A DNA stretch of 32,089 nt from Thermodesulfobacteriota bacterium (GCA_026415325.1 JAOAHH010000164.1:1-32089); one strand, 5' to 3'. Counted from the stretch's first letter, positions 17,532 through 26,232 are shown. Notes: a model not told the origin generated them from the sequence alone. A program made the numbers and translations.

Positions 17532-18806
17532 TCAATAAGTTTTCTGAAGATACCTGACCGTAAAAATCTCCGGTTGAACCTCACAGCTCACAATCGGCGC
17601 GTATATTTTTTGAGACGTGCTGAATCCCGAATGGGTACGCTGGAAATCAACATAGGTTGTACCGACGATCGAATGTTTTTTTTCTCCGATTTTTGTCGTG
17701 AGCATATCGGTGTGCTGCAAAAAGCATTTCCAGAAGCGACCGTTCTTATCATAGATCTCTGTCCATAAAATGAGATACGACTCAGGATCGAGATACCAGG
17801 TTCGTCTGCCATAGACGTAATTAGGATCTTTGTTGACTGCGTCTATGACAATCGTGTTGCATCGCTCAAAAGACAGGTTGTTGACAAGCGTCTGTCCGAT
17901 CTGACGAACGGTTGCATTCAGGTCCTGATGCCGGTTGCAGAGCATATCCCGACGGCCTTTATATGTATAGGTATTTCTCATGATTTGGCCTTCCCAGCAA
18001 TACTCATCGTCATAGATGAGATCGGTTCCGTCGATTGCATCGGTTTTGGCGGAGGTTGACATGCGTCGGATTCGTCTGAATTGGGAATACCAGATATACA
18101 TCTCATCCTCTTTGGTTTGTTCGATAAACCGAAGTGTGTACATGCGCATGTTGAGAAATTCGGGTGGCAGATAGGTGTGCATGAAATATCCGCGGTGTAT
18201 CCCCCGGCTGTTATTCGGAATCTGCGGCTTGGGTTCAAGTTCGGTGCGGTGGATAAAATACATTTCCGTAAACTCCTGATCAGCAAGCCGCTCTTCCCGC
18301 GATTTAGGATTAATGTTTGGCGACCACTTTCGGTATTGATACGTATCGCCGTGGTTATTGAACTCGAAGTTCCATGCCGCCTCAAGCCCTGTTTTCGGTA
18401 CAGGATAAGGGATGCCGGCGATCTCGGCGTAATTTTCGATTGTTCCGTCAGCGGCAGTTTTGACCAGTGGCGCATAACGCATCGTTGCTTCTGCCATGCC
18501 TTTTGTCGGCGGGCACGGCTGGTAGGGGATAATCATAAAATAAAACCCCTCGGGCGGCGCTCCCCACTTTTCCGGGTCTTTGATAATCCCGACATAAGAT
18601 TCAGGCATAAACTGAGCAATCTGGTCGATATTAGTTTTATCAATTTTTTTTCCTGCCCAAATTTTTTCCCACTCCCGCACCTTGGCAAGCTCCTCATCAG
18701 TGTACGCTGTGGGGATGGTGATGTTTTCTGCTCTGGGTGATGATACGATAACGATGACTCCATATAAAAGGAAGATGATTATTTGTTGTAATTTGTGCCT
18801 CAGCAT
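17532..18806 (-). CDS. DUF1329-family periplasmic protein
   Basis: A 424-residue protein with a signal peptide (hydrophobic IIIFLLYGVIVIV, cleavage near SPRA-ENI). The body matches DUF1329 (PF07044): AGIPYPVPKTGLEAAWNF, QFRRIRRMS, DLIYDDEYCWEGQI, TYTYKGRRDMLC, RRTWYLDPESYLILWTEIYDKNGRFWK. Length fits the family (about 400-460). DUF1329 proteins are thought to share the LolA/LolB-like half-barrel fold that carries hydrophobic ligands across the periplasm, and they are commonly encoded beside DUF1302 proteins, as here (76-bp gap). GAAAGGGG lies 6 bases before the ATG. Role inferred: periplasmic carrier or chaperone for the substrate of the neighbouring outer-membrane protein. The ligand is unknown. 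Confidence 0.88.
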   Translation of the reverse strand: MLRHKLQQIIIFLLYGVIVIVSSPRAENITIPTAYTDEELAKVREWEKIWAGKKIDKTNIDQIAQFMPESYVGIIKDPEKWGAPPEGFYFMIIPYQPCPPTKGMAEATMRYAPLVKTAADGTIENYAEIAGIPYPVPKTGLEAAWNFEFNNHGDTYQYRKWSPNINPKSREERLADQEFTEMYFIHRTELEPKPQIPNNSRGIHRGYFMHTYLPPEFLNMRMYTLRFIEQTKEDEMYIWYSQFRRIRRMSTSAKTDAIDGTDLIYDDEYCWEGQIMRNTYTYKGRRDMLCNRHQDLNATVRQIGQTLVNNLSFERCNTIVIDAVNKDPNYVYGRRTWYLDPESYLILWTEIYDKNGRFWKCFLQHTDMLTTKIGEKKHSIVGTTYVDFQRTHSGFSTSQKIYAPIVSCEVQPEIFTVRYLQKTY

Positions 18807-18882
18807 ATATACCCCTTTCTTGTTGCTAGCGTTGAAGAGTCAGCGAGTTCTTTTTCTATGTGCCGACTCCTGTATTCTATCT

Positions 18883-20460
18883 TTAAAATTGATATTCAAA
18901 CCTGAAAATTATGCTGTCCCGCCTGTCCCATGAATTGCCCATGGGGTTGTTGCGCTTTGCACCGTAGAGTTTTACGCCGATGGTGGCGCGAAAATTGTCA
19001 TACGGCCGGGGAAAATAGTATGTCAACGGCAGCACCACATACCAGCGGTTGGTGCGGAAAAGATACTGCCCAACAGGCACGACGGCGAGACTTGTATTGA
19101 ACATTTCAAGTTTTGCCCAGAACGACATGCCATCGGTTGTCGAATACCCTGGGTGATGGTTGCGGTCTGCTTTCAAAATGTCATGGCTGTCATGGAAAAT
19201 TTTTTCCCAAAAATAGGTGATCGCCACATCGAGGTTTTTATTGGTTTTCAGCAGGTGTTCAAGCTTGTCGGGCAGTTTGTAACGGTCGGTGTACTTGACG
19301 GCGAGGCCGAGCACGTCGCGTCGCGTTTCATCGTAAATTTCCCGGTCGTTCCCGTTGCGCCCTTTATTAAAGGGGCTCCCGCGTTCATAAAACCATTCAA
19401 GATCCCATGTGGACTTATGCAGCCACGGTACATAGGTTTGGGCAGTGCCGCCAAAGGTTTGATAGCGTTTGAACTTAAACACGCGGTACTGAGGCCAAGG
19501 GCCGGGATCAAGGTCACTCCCGGTCATGGCAGCTTTGATACCCGCTGTGACGTACTGCATCGAGAACCGTGTCATATGGTCGTTACGGGTGTTAAATATG
19601 CCCCAGTCCTGCAAGGCGTTCCAGTATAGGAGTGTCCAATTGACATCGAGCGTATTACCCTGAATTCTAAAGCCCCATTCGTAATTGTCAGTATTAAAGT
19701 ACGGGGCATCGCGGTACACCTTTCCGTAGATCCACGGCCAAAATCCCATTTCACGGTTATCGGTAAACCCGGTCCGTGCTTTGCATGCTTTCGGCCCCCA
19801 ATGCGTGCCGACATAGGCCATATAGGTCGGGACATAATGTCCGGGATTGAAAATGCCTTCAAACACAAGTTGGCCGGGAAGTTGCGAGGTGTAAAAAACG
19901 CGGATCATCCAGAGGCCTTTTTTTATCTCTTCCCATGCGTCCATGCCGGGAACGCCCCAGCGCAGGTCAAGCGGATTGACGACATCGGCAACCCGATTCG
20001 TATCAAGTTGTCCCCAAATGACGATCTGCTTGCCGATCCTGATCTGCAGCGGACCGCGGTCGATATCAAGATATGCCTCGGTAAGCACGTCTTTTTCAAA
20101 ATGGCGAGGATAATTATAGTAATACCGGTCTTCGCTGCTCATGTCTTTGTACTTGCGGTCGTTGAAGAGCTCCGATGCTTCACGCCACCATTTAAGGCCG
20201 GCATATACTTGGATATTTAGGTTGCTGCTTTCCTTTATTTTATAGAGGCCCTCGATGAATGCCGAAGTTAGAAAAAAGTCGATACGGTCATCAATGTGCG
20301 GAATATCAGAGCGGTGCCACGGCTGCAGTTGGCAGTAGAGTGATTGTTTGATAAATCCGCTCACAAGGAGCTTGCCGTCAAGAAAAGGCGTCATGGCATG
20401 GGCACTGTGACCGACAAAGGTGAACAGGGCAATTATGAAAAATATTTTATTTTTTGTCAT
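18883..20460 (-). CDS. DUF1302-family outer-membrane beta-barrel protein
   Basis: A 525-residue protein with a signal peptide (MTKNKIFFIIALFTFVGHSAHA) and alternating aromatic beta-strands throughout. DUF1302-like (PF06980) segments include LTEAYLDIDRGPLQIRIGKQIVIWGQ, then VADVVNPLDLRWG, and LAVKYTDRYKL. It ends in FRFEYQF, with the terminal Phe used by the Bam machinery to recognise outer-membrane proteins. It is encoded just before the DUF1329 partner and 84 bp after the flavin oxidoreductase; GAGGGGG precedes the ATG by 4 bases. DUF1302 proteins are generally linked to hydrophobic compound metabolism in proteobacteria. I infer an outer-membrane channel for such a compound. Confidence 0.85.
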   Translation of the reverse strand: MTKNKIFFIIALFTFVGHSAHAMTPFLDGKLLVSGFIKQSLYCQLQPWHRSDIPHIDDRIDFFLTSAFIEGLYKIKESSNLNIQVYAGLKWWREASELFNDRKYKDMSSEDRYYYNYPRHFEKDVLTEAYLDIDRGPLQIRIGKQIVIWGQLDTNRVADVVNPLDLRWGVPGMDAWEEIKKGLWMIRVFYTSQLPGQLVFEGIFNPGHYVPTYMAYVGTHWGPKACKARTGFTDNREMGFWPWIYGKVYRDAPYFNTDNYEWGFRIQGNTLDVNWTLLYWNALQDWGIFNTRNDHMTRFSMQYVTAGIKAAMTGSDLDPGPWPQYRVFKFKRYQTFGGTAQTYVPWLHKSTWDLEWFYERGSPFNKGRNGNDREIYDETRRDVLGLAVKYTDRYKLPDKLEHLLKTNKNLDVAITYFWEKIFHDSHDILKADRNHHPGYSTTDGMSFWAKLEMFNTSLAVVPVGQYLFRTNRWYVVLPLTYYFPRPYDNFRATIGVKLYGAKRNNPMGNSWDRRDSIIFRFEYQF

Positions 20461-20544
20461 AAAACCCCCTCAACAAGTAGGCACCATGTTCAAAAGGACA
20501 ACACCGAAAAATTTTTATGGTTTTTTTGTCGCCTGTCTCCTTTT

Positions 20545-22497
20545 TTATTCCCCTTTTTCGATTTCACGGATTGCATGAAAAGCTCCCCAGACCGCATCCA
20601 TAAGCGTTCCTGGTTTGACACAGTCGCCGATACTGATCACATGCCTCTGATCGGCAAGCTGCTCCGTCAGTGTTGTATGCGGAAACATGCGTCCTGCAAA
20701 CACCAAACTGTCCATCATAATTTGCATTTCAACATCATTGCGGGCCGCAATCACATATCCTGCTTCAAGACGCACCGGTATGGTGCCGCGAAGCACGGTG
20801 ATGCCGGCATCTTTAACCATGTTGAGGAGCATGAAACGGTTATTGTGGTCAACCATGTCCATGTCAAGCTCCTCAAGGTCTTGTCGCGCGCACAGCGTCA
20901 CCTGTTTTCCCAAGCGTGCAAGATGCACAGCGGTTTCACACGCAACAACGCCTGCTCCCATTATTACCACGTGGTTTCCTGCAGGGATCTCGCCATTGAG
21001 GACCTGAATCGTATTGAGGATGATATGGCCCTGAAACGGTGCAGGCTCCATGGATGCGCCAATGGCAAGGATCACATAGTCGGCACCGAAATTTTTTATC
21101 TCTTCCGCGGTTGCCCGCCGGTTAAAAATGATATCAATCGGCAGGCGGGTTGCGACCCGTATCAAGTAGTTTCGGTAGTCTGCAAGGTCGCGTTTGAATG
21201 CAGGGGTGGCGGCAGGCCATAGATTGCCTCCCAGCCGTGATGATGCCTCAAACATCGTAACATCGCATCCGCGCTCTACTGCTGCCCGGGCAGCTTCGAT
21301 GCCGGCAGGGCCACCACCAACAATCAGCAAAGAGCGCTTCTTTTTAAGTTTGGGAAGATGCCAAACGGTTTCATGTCCGCAGGTTGGATTGAGCGCGCAA
21401 CTGGTCGGCTCTCCAGCAATCATCTGCCACAGGCACCCTTCATGACACCCGATACACGGGCGGATATCGTCAGTTGCTCCGTGCTCGACTTTGTTGACCC
21501 ACTCAGGGTCGGCAAGTAAACCGCGTCCGATCGCTATAAAGTCAGCCTTGCCGTCAGCGAGTGCCTGCTCTGCAATCTTGGGGTACTGGAGCCTACCGAC
21601 GGCAATAACCGGAATATTGACTATCTGTTTGACTTTTGCGGCATAGTCGAGCATGCACCCGGGAGGCTGATATTGTGGCGGATGCGGCCACCACGAGGTC
21701 TCATAACATCCTGCATCGACATGCAGCGCCGAAACCCCCATTTTTTCAAGTTCGGTTGCGATCCAGAGCCCTTCCTCCTCCTGGCGACCTCCTTCAAGAT
21801 GATGGACAAGTCCGAAACGGTAGATGATAGGAAAGTCCTCACCAGCCTCGCGCTTAATCGCCTCGATGGCTTCACGCGCAAAGGTAAGCCTCTTTTCTCG
21901 GGACCCACCGTACTTGTCGGTCCGTCTGTTCCACAGCGCGGTCATAAACTGGTCCATCAGATACCCCTCATGGCCGTGCAGTTCTACGCAGTCAGCACCC
22001 GCCTCACGGCAGCGACGCGCCGCAGGACCAAACGCATATGCAAGCGCTTCTGTTTCCTCGGTCGTCAGCGGCCGTGTGTTCAATGGGGCATAATCCGGAA
22101 CAAAATAGTTTGTGTTTTCAGACGCTGATATAGGGATAACGCCATCGGGAACGACGTAGGGCGGTATGACACGGCCAAAACCTGCTGTCAGTTGGATGGA
22201 GAGTTTACAGCCGTATGCATGAAGGGCTTCGGCAAGGCGCTTAACCGCTCTCAAATGTCTTTCATCGTGAAGGTTCAGTAATTCTTTTGCCACAGGTTCC
22301 ACTGCCTGAGAGACAAACACCATTTCGGTCGTAATCATGCCGCAACCGCCAGCTGCTCGGGCACTGTAATATGCCCTGACCCGTTCACCCCAATAGCCAT
22401 CGTCAGGATCGCAAAGCCCTCTAATGCCCATTGGCGCCATGATAATGCGGTTTTTTACAGTAAGGGTACCTATCCTGCCTGGTTGGAACATCTTCAC
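20545..22497 (-). CDS. Fe-S flavin oxidoreductase of the old yellow enzyme / 2,4-dienoyl-CoA reductase type
   Basis: A 650-residue, three-part enzyme. Residues 1-335 form the FMN TIM barrel of the NADH:flavin oxidoreductase family (MFQPGRIGTLTVKNRIIMAPM; VELHGHEGYLMDQF with His174 and His176; IAIGRGLLADPEWV). Next is a 4Fe-4S motif with Cys348, Cys351, Cys355 and Cys367 (CIGCHEGC, then a 4th Cys 12 residues on). Residues 388-650 bind FAD and NAD(P)H (GGGPAG at 394-399; GAGVVACE near 514) and end in ISIGDCVKPGTLMDAVWGAF. This is the architecture of 2,4-dienoyl-CoA reductase, trimethylamine dehydrogenase and bile-acid BaiCD/BaiH enzymes, which reduce activated C=C bonds or demethylate amines. 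It is the first gene of the six-gene cluster. The substrate is unknown; a steroid, enone or enoyl compound would fit the family. Confidence 0.93.
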   Translation of the reverse strand: MKMFQPGRIGTLTVKNRIIMAPMGIRGLCDPDDGYWGERVRAYYSARAAGGCGMITTEMVFVSQAVEPVAKELLNLHDERHLRAVKRLAEALHAYGCKLSIQLTAGFGRVIPPYVVPDGVIPISASENTNYFVPDYAPLNTRPLTTEETEALAYAFGPAARRCREAGADCVELHGHEGYLMDQFMTALWNRRTDKYGGSREKRLTFAREAIEAIKREAGEDFPIIYRFGLVHHLEGGRQEEEGLWIATELEKMGVSALHVDAGCYETSWWPHPPQYQPPGCMLDYAAKVKQIVNIPVIAVGRLQYPKIAEQALADGKADFIAIGRGLLADPEWVNKVEHGATDDIRPCIGCHEGCLWQMIAGEPTSCALNPTCGHETVWHLPKLKKKRSLLIVGGGPAGIEAARAAVERGCDVTMFEASSRLGGNLWPAATPAFKRDLADYRNYLIRVATRLPIDIIFNRRATAEEIKNFGADYVILAIGASMEPAPFQGHIILNTIQVLNGEIPAGNHVVIMGAGVVACETAVHLARLGKQVTLCARQDLEELDMDMVDHNNRFMLLNMVKDAGITVLRGTIPVRLEAGYVIAARNDVEMQIMMDSLVFAGRMFPHTTLTEQLADQRHVISIGDCVKPGTLMDAVWGAFHAIREIEKGE

Positions 22498-22583
22498 CGG
22501 CCTGAGTCCTTTCGGTTTTCGCTATGTTGGTGAGTAGATAAAAAAACACCCCTCAGATAAAGGCAAAAACACTCCATAGACTG

Positions 22584-22599
22584 CTCAATTTAATTTGAG
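22584..22599. promoter_or_regulatory. Imperfect dyad (7 of 8 pairs) next to the putative sigma-54 promoter
   Basis: CTCAATTT/AATTTGAG pairs at 7 of 8 positions around the centre 22591/22592 and would overlap the start site predicted from the adjacent sigma-54-like element. It may be an operator or simply AT-rich chance symmetry. Confidence 0.3.
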
Positions 22600-22615
22600 T
22601 ACATGAAATGTGCCA
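22600..22615 (-). promoter_or_regulatory. Putative sigma-54 (-24/-12) promoter for the flavin oxidoreductase cluster
   Basis: On the minus strand TGGCAC (22610-22615), five bases, then ATGTA (22600-22604). The -24 half is perfect; the -12 half has GT where GC is expected, so the match is imperfect. It lies 103 bp before the oxidoreductase ATG at 22497, with the gene for a sigma-54 activator directly upstream. Confidence 0.35.
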
Positions 22616-22711
22616 GATGAAAGGATTGAAAATATGCTTGTATTTACAAATGGTTATGGCGATTCGGCAAATTGCAGCACATGGGTCGAAGTTTTGAGCA
22701 GATTTACAGTA

Positions 22712-22738
22712 TAAAACAGAAATAAGGCGGTAAAACAG
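22712..22738. promoter_or_regulatory. Two TAAAACAG direct repeats, possible half-sites
   Basis: TAAAACAG occurs at 22712-22719 and 22731-22738, 19 bp apart. Each resembles the GAAACAG half of the dyad at 22772-22792, so together they could be a cluster of activator half-sites upstream of the sigma-54-like promoter. Confidence 0.25.
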
Positions 22739-22771
22739 TTTAATGATTTGTTAAGGCTTTATTTTTTGTGC

Positions 22772-22792
22772 CTGTTTCTAAAAAGGAAACAG
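22772..22792. promoter_or_regulatory. Perfect 7-bp dyad, candidate enhancer (UAS) for the sigma-54 activator
   Basis: CTGTTTC and GAAACAG are exact reverse complements around a 7-base A-rich spacer. The site is about 160 bp upstream of the sigma-54-like promoter, a usual enhancer distance, and 10 bp after the regulator's stop codon. On the minus strand it is followed by an A-rich rather than T-rich stretch, so a terminator role is less likely. Confidence 0.35.
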
Positions 22793-22802
22793 TGTATTGT
22801 TT

Positions 22803-25800
22803 TTATTTATACTTCTTATAGGTAATGCCGTATTTTTTGACCTTTTTGTGGAGATATACACGACTTATGTTGAGCATTTTTGCCGCTTGGGTAACGTTAT
22901 TGTCGCATGTTTTAAGGGCATGCAGGATCAGTTCTTTTTCTGCTTGTTCCTTTGCATGTCGGCTTTTTGCTTTGAGCGTTTGAGCATGCGCGGAGGAACA
23001 AGGGAATGGCGGCGCAGTACGGGGGGTGCGACATCCACTATGGCTTTCGAGCATGCTTTGGATGCTGGTGCCAAGCAAACAGTATCGTTCAATAAGGTGT
23101 TCCAGCTCCCTCACGTTGCCCGGAAACGGATAGGTCATGAGCAGCTCCAAATCCCGGGAGGAAAGTTGAGGGACTTCTTTTTTGTATTTTGCCCGGAATT
23201 TTTTCAGAAAATGGGTGACCAGCAGGGGAATGTCTTCGCGACGCTCCCGAAGCGGCGGCAGGTGGATCGGAATGACATGGAGCCGGTAGTAGAGGTCTTC
23301 GCGAAAGCGGCCTTGTTGCACTTCCTCGGCAAGGTTCTTATTGGTTGCTGCGATAAGCCGCACATTTATTTTGATCGGTACGGTATCACCGACCCGTATG
23401 ATTTCACCGCGCTCAAGCACACGCAACAGCTGCACTTGCATATCCTTATCCATCTCAGCGATTTCATCCAAAAACAGAGTGCCGCGGTCAGCCTCTTTAA
23501 AATATCCATGCCTACTGGAGACCGCACCGGTATATGCGCCGCGCACATGGCCAAAGAGCTCGCGTGCAAGCAGGTCTTTAGGGAGCGCGCCACAGTTCAC
23601 CGAAACCAGAGGAGCGGCCTGCCGTTGGCCTGTATAATGGATCGCATGCGCGACAAGCTCTTTGCCGGTTCCGGTTTCTCCGCTGATGAGCACCGTTGCG
23701 TCACTGTCCTTGACCGCGTCGATAAGTTGATAAACGTTCCGCATTGCCGGGCTGTTACCGATGATGTTGCCGAAGGAGTATTTATCCTGAAGTTTTTTCG
23801 TCAGAAGGGAAATCTTTTTTTCTTGTGCCTCGGTTTTTTTGATGAGGGTACGGATGCGCAGGAGCGATTGTATGCGTGCACGAAGTTCCCGTGCAGAAAA
23901 CGGTTTTATCAGGTAATCGTCAACATCCTCATCAAAACCCTGTACTTTTGTCTCTTCATCAGCGCGTGCGGTAAGGAAAATAAACGGTATGTGGTACAGC
24001 TCGGGCGTTGCACGAACCGTTTTCAGAAGGGCATGACCGTCCATTTCAGGCATCATCACATCACACACAATAATGTCAGGTCGGTGGGTACTCCATTTTT
24101 CCAAAGCCTGCTTGCCGTTAGAAGCAGTGATGTAATCGAATGTATCGCAGAGGATGCTGCTGATGTAGCGCAGCACATCCGGATTATCGTCAACAATGCA
24201 GATAAGCGGTTTTGTGCCGGTGATACTGTCGGGCACGGTGTCCTGGTCTGGTTGCTCTGCCAACGGCAATTCTGAATGATGCATCTGCTGATCCTGAAGC
24301 GCCCTTTTTGCCACTGGGGTAATAGCCTGTTCGGCCTCCTTGAGTGGAATCGTGATCGTGAATGTCGATCCTTTACCGACAGTGCTTGCAACCGCAATAT
24401 GGCCCCCCATTGCCTCAACGAGTTCTTTGGTATAGGCAAGCCCGATGCCGGTTCCGCTGTGTGTTTGATGTTCAGAATGTCCTGCCCGGTAAAAGCGCTC
24501 GAAAATATTGCCCAAATGTTCTTCTGGGATGCCGATGCCAGTATCGGCCACGGAGACCTGCAGGCAGCGCTGCTGCACGGCAGCATCGGCAAAAGACGCT
24601 GAATCGATGGCGTGGTTTTGGGATGTCAAGGTAACCCGAACAGAAATGCTGCCGCCATCAGGGGTAAATTTACAGGCATTGCCGATCAGATTGAACAGCG
24701 CTTTTTCTAACTTGCCGGGATCGATATATACGTCGCACAGCTCCGGGCACGGAGTGAAGCAGAGCGTGATTCTTTTGTTCTGGGTAACCGGCGAAAACGC
24801 ATCAAGCAGTGATGCGATGAAAGCGTTGATGTCACATTTTTCAAGTGCTATTTCGTGGACACCGGCTTCGAGCATACTGAAATCTAGAAGCTGATTGATA
24901 AGCCCTAACAGCCGACGGGCATTGCGCAACGCAACCTGAACCTGTTCCTGATGGCCTTCAGAGAGCGTATTGTGACTTTTGCGGAGCACTTCTTCAAGAG
25001 GGCCGATAATCAAAGTCAGCGGGGTACGGAACTCATGGGTAATGTTGGTAAAAAATTGTGAACGAAACCGATAGGCATCTTCAAGCGCTTGTTCAGCTTT
25101 TTTCCGCTCCGTGATATCCCGCATAACGCAGACCGAACCGGTGATGACTCCTTCTGAGTTTTTTTGCATGGTTGCGGTCATAGCAACCGGCACGATTTGT
25201 CCGGCGCGGTTAAAAACGTAGAACTCCCAGTTTTCAATCTTTTCGCCGTCTGCACATTGCAGAAATTTTTCCATCTGCCGGTACGTATATTCCTGATACG
25301 ATCGGTCAAGCACAATGGTTTGGCCTGTTGTTGCCGTGAAGGTGCCCTGCGACGGCCCCAGTTCGTAGAGTTTTCCTTTAATAGCGCTTTTTTCTTTCCC
25401 GACGATCTTTGCGAAAGCTTCGTTGACACGAATGATCGTGCCTCTGCCGTCAAGGATGAAGATACCGTCGCCACAGGATTCGATGACATTCTCCAAAAAT
25501 GCCTTTTCGGTTTTAAGTTGCTGTTCAAGTCGAACCCGTTCTTCGAGCGTACTGTTGGGCGCGGTGCCCGCAAGCTGGAGTTTCAGGGCATCAATTTCGA
25601 TGGTTGCTTGGGCAAGGCTCTCGCGCAGGGATGTAACGTCCCGCATGTCGGCAAGAAAGACAATGCATCCTTTTGCTGTATCATCATCGCCGAAGAACTT
25701 TGTGTAGTTGAGCTCAACCGGAATCTCCTCACCGTGTGCTGTATAGAGTGTCGTATGATAGCGCGGCGGAACAGGAAAACGGTAGGTGTGCAGGAATTTG

Positions 25801-25979
25801 AAAAAATCAGCAATTGAATAGCCCGTAACCTGATCGGGAGCAATGCAGGTGAGCGCACAAAACGCTTTGTTTGCCTTTACGATTCGCGTCTGCGCGTCAA
25901 ACAGGAACACCGGGAGCGGTAATGAGCCGTAAACTTCTTCGAACAGGTTTCTAACGATTTGGAACGTTGATGTTTGCAT
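22803..25979 (-). CDS. PAS-histidine kinase-receiver-sigma-54 AAA+-Fis HTH fusion regulator
   Basis: A single 1058-residue protein without membrane helices. Order: PAS (about 10-115), short coiled coil, PAS (about 160-295), HisKA with His315 (NITHEFRTP), HATPase_c (N-box Asn434, G1 Asp479 in ADTGIGIP, G2 GTGIGL 509-514), receiver (Asp597/Asp598, phospho-acceptor Asp640, Thr670, Lys692), sigma-54 AAA+ domain (Walker A GETGTGKE 767-774, GAYTGA loop 814-819, Walker B Asp838-Glu839), and a Fis-type HTH at about 1025-1050 (NNVTQAAKMLNISRVYLHKKV). All catalytic residues checked are intact. Normally the kinase and the NtrC-type regulator are separate proteins; here the relay could run within one chain from signal to promoter melting. 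The cytosolic PAS domains suggest an internal ligand or redox signal. The likely target is the cluster starting at 22497, and perhaps the pump operon upstream. Confidence 0.95.
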   Translation of the reverse strand: MQTSTFQIVRNLFEEVYGSLPLPVFLFDAQTRIVKANKAFCALTCIAPDQVTGYSIADFFKFLHTYRFPVPPRYHTTLYTAHGEEIPVELNYTKFFGDDDTAKGCIVFLADMRDVTSLRESLAQATIEIDALKLQLAGTAPNSTLEERVRLEQQLKTEKAFLENVIESCGDGIFILDGRGTIIRVNEAFAKIVGKEKSAIKGKLYELGPSQGTFTATTGQTIVLDRSYQEYTYRQMEKFLQCADGEKIENWEFYVFNRAGQIVPVAMTATMQKNSEGVITGSVCVMRDITERKKAEQALEDAYRFRSQFFTNITHEFRTPLTLIIGPLEEVLRKSHNTLSEGHQEQVQVALRNARRLLGLINQLLDFSMLEAGVHEIALEKCDINAFIASLLDAFSPVTQNKRITLCFTPCPELCDVYIDPGKLEKALFNLIGNACKFTPDGGSISVRVTLTSQNHAIDSASFADAAVQQRCLQVSVADTGIGIPEEHLGNIFERFYRAGHSEHQTHSGTGIGLAYTKELVEAMGGHIAVASTVGKGSTFTITIPLKEAEQAITPVAKRALQDQQMHHSELPLAEQPDQDTVPDSITGTKPLICIVDDNPDVLRYISSILCDTFDYITASNGKQALEKWSTHRPDIIVCDVMMPEMDGHALLKTVRATPELYHIPFIFLTARADEETKVQGFDEDVDDYLIKPFSARELRARIQSLLRIRTLIKKTEAQEKKISLLTKKLQDKYSFGNIIGNSPAMRNVYQLIDAVKDSDATVLISGETGTGKELVAHAIHYTGQRQAAPLVSVNCGALPKDLLARELFGHVRGAYTGAVSSRHGYFKEADRGTLFLDEIAEMDKDMQVQLLRVLERGEIIRVGDTVPIKINVRLIAATNKNLAEEVQQGRFREDLYYRLHVIPIHLPPLRERREDIPLLVTHFLKKFRAKYKKEVPQLSSRDLELLMTYPFPGNVRELEHLIERYCLLGTSIQSMLESHSGCRTPRTAPPFPCSSAHAQTLKAKSRHAKEQAEKELILHALKTCDNNVTQAAKMLNISRVYLHKKVKKYGITYKKYK

Positions 25980-26039
25980 AGAGAACCAAGAGTGCCAGGA
26001 TTAGAGGTACGGAATATAATATTTTGGTGTACGAATAAT

Positions 26040-26066
26040 GTTATAAGAAGAAAGGGGTGGTGTCAA
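26040..26066 (-). promoter_or_regulatory. Putative sigma-70-type promoter of the fusion regulator gene
   Basis: On the minus strand a perfect TTGACA (26061-26066) precedes TATAAC (26040-26045) by a short 15-bp spacer; TAACAT at 17 bp is an alternative -10. It lies about 60 bp before the ATG at 25979 in the 294-bp gap 25980-26273. That gap contains no gene. The regulator ATG has no clear Shine-Dalgarno. Confidence 0.45.
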
Positions 26067-26232
26067 GAGTTTGTACGGATAAAACGTGGGGGCGCTCCAA
26101 GGATAATGTCGACCGAGTTACAATAATGGTGGCGTTATTCCGCATGGAAGATTTTCACTATGTTTTGCCACTGGCCTCTTTCATTTTCATAGTAAATAAA
26201 AAACGTTGCGCATTGCCGATGCCTAAAATTGA

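Larger units (their letters stand above)
22498..22802. other. 305-bp regulatory gap between the sigma-54 regulator and the flavin oxidoreductase cluster
   Basis: No gene is seen here on either strand. The gap is AT-rich and holds a dyad at 22772-22792, two TAAAACAG direct repeats (22712-22719 and 22731-22738), a sigma-54-like promoter at 22600-22615 and an imperfect dyad at 22584-22599. There is no T-run after the 22772 dyad on the minus strand, so it does not look like the intrinsic terminator of the regulator gene. Confidence 0.6.

Noticed and set aside
17416-17535. N-terminal extension of the flavin-reductase-like protein from the ATG at 17535
   Set aside because: The added residues are read from an intergenic inverted repeat, and the ATG at 17415 has a strong ribosome-binding site.
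22772-22792. The 7-bp dyad as intrinsic terminator of the regulator gene
   Set aside because: On the transcribed (minus) strand it is followed by GCACAAAAAAT, not a T-run; an activator site is a better fit.
22797-24275. Long plus-strand open frame of 492 codons opposite the regulator
   Set aside because: It lies fully antisense to the AAA+, receiver and HTH parts of the regulator, whose motifs are intact; its translation shows no recognisable domain.
25990-25996. TGGCAC just upstream of the regulator start as a sigma-54 promoter
   Set aside because: No -12 GC at the required spacing, and it lies only about 12 bp from the ATG; a TTGACA-type promoter further upstream is a better candidate.
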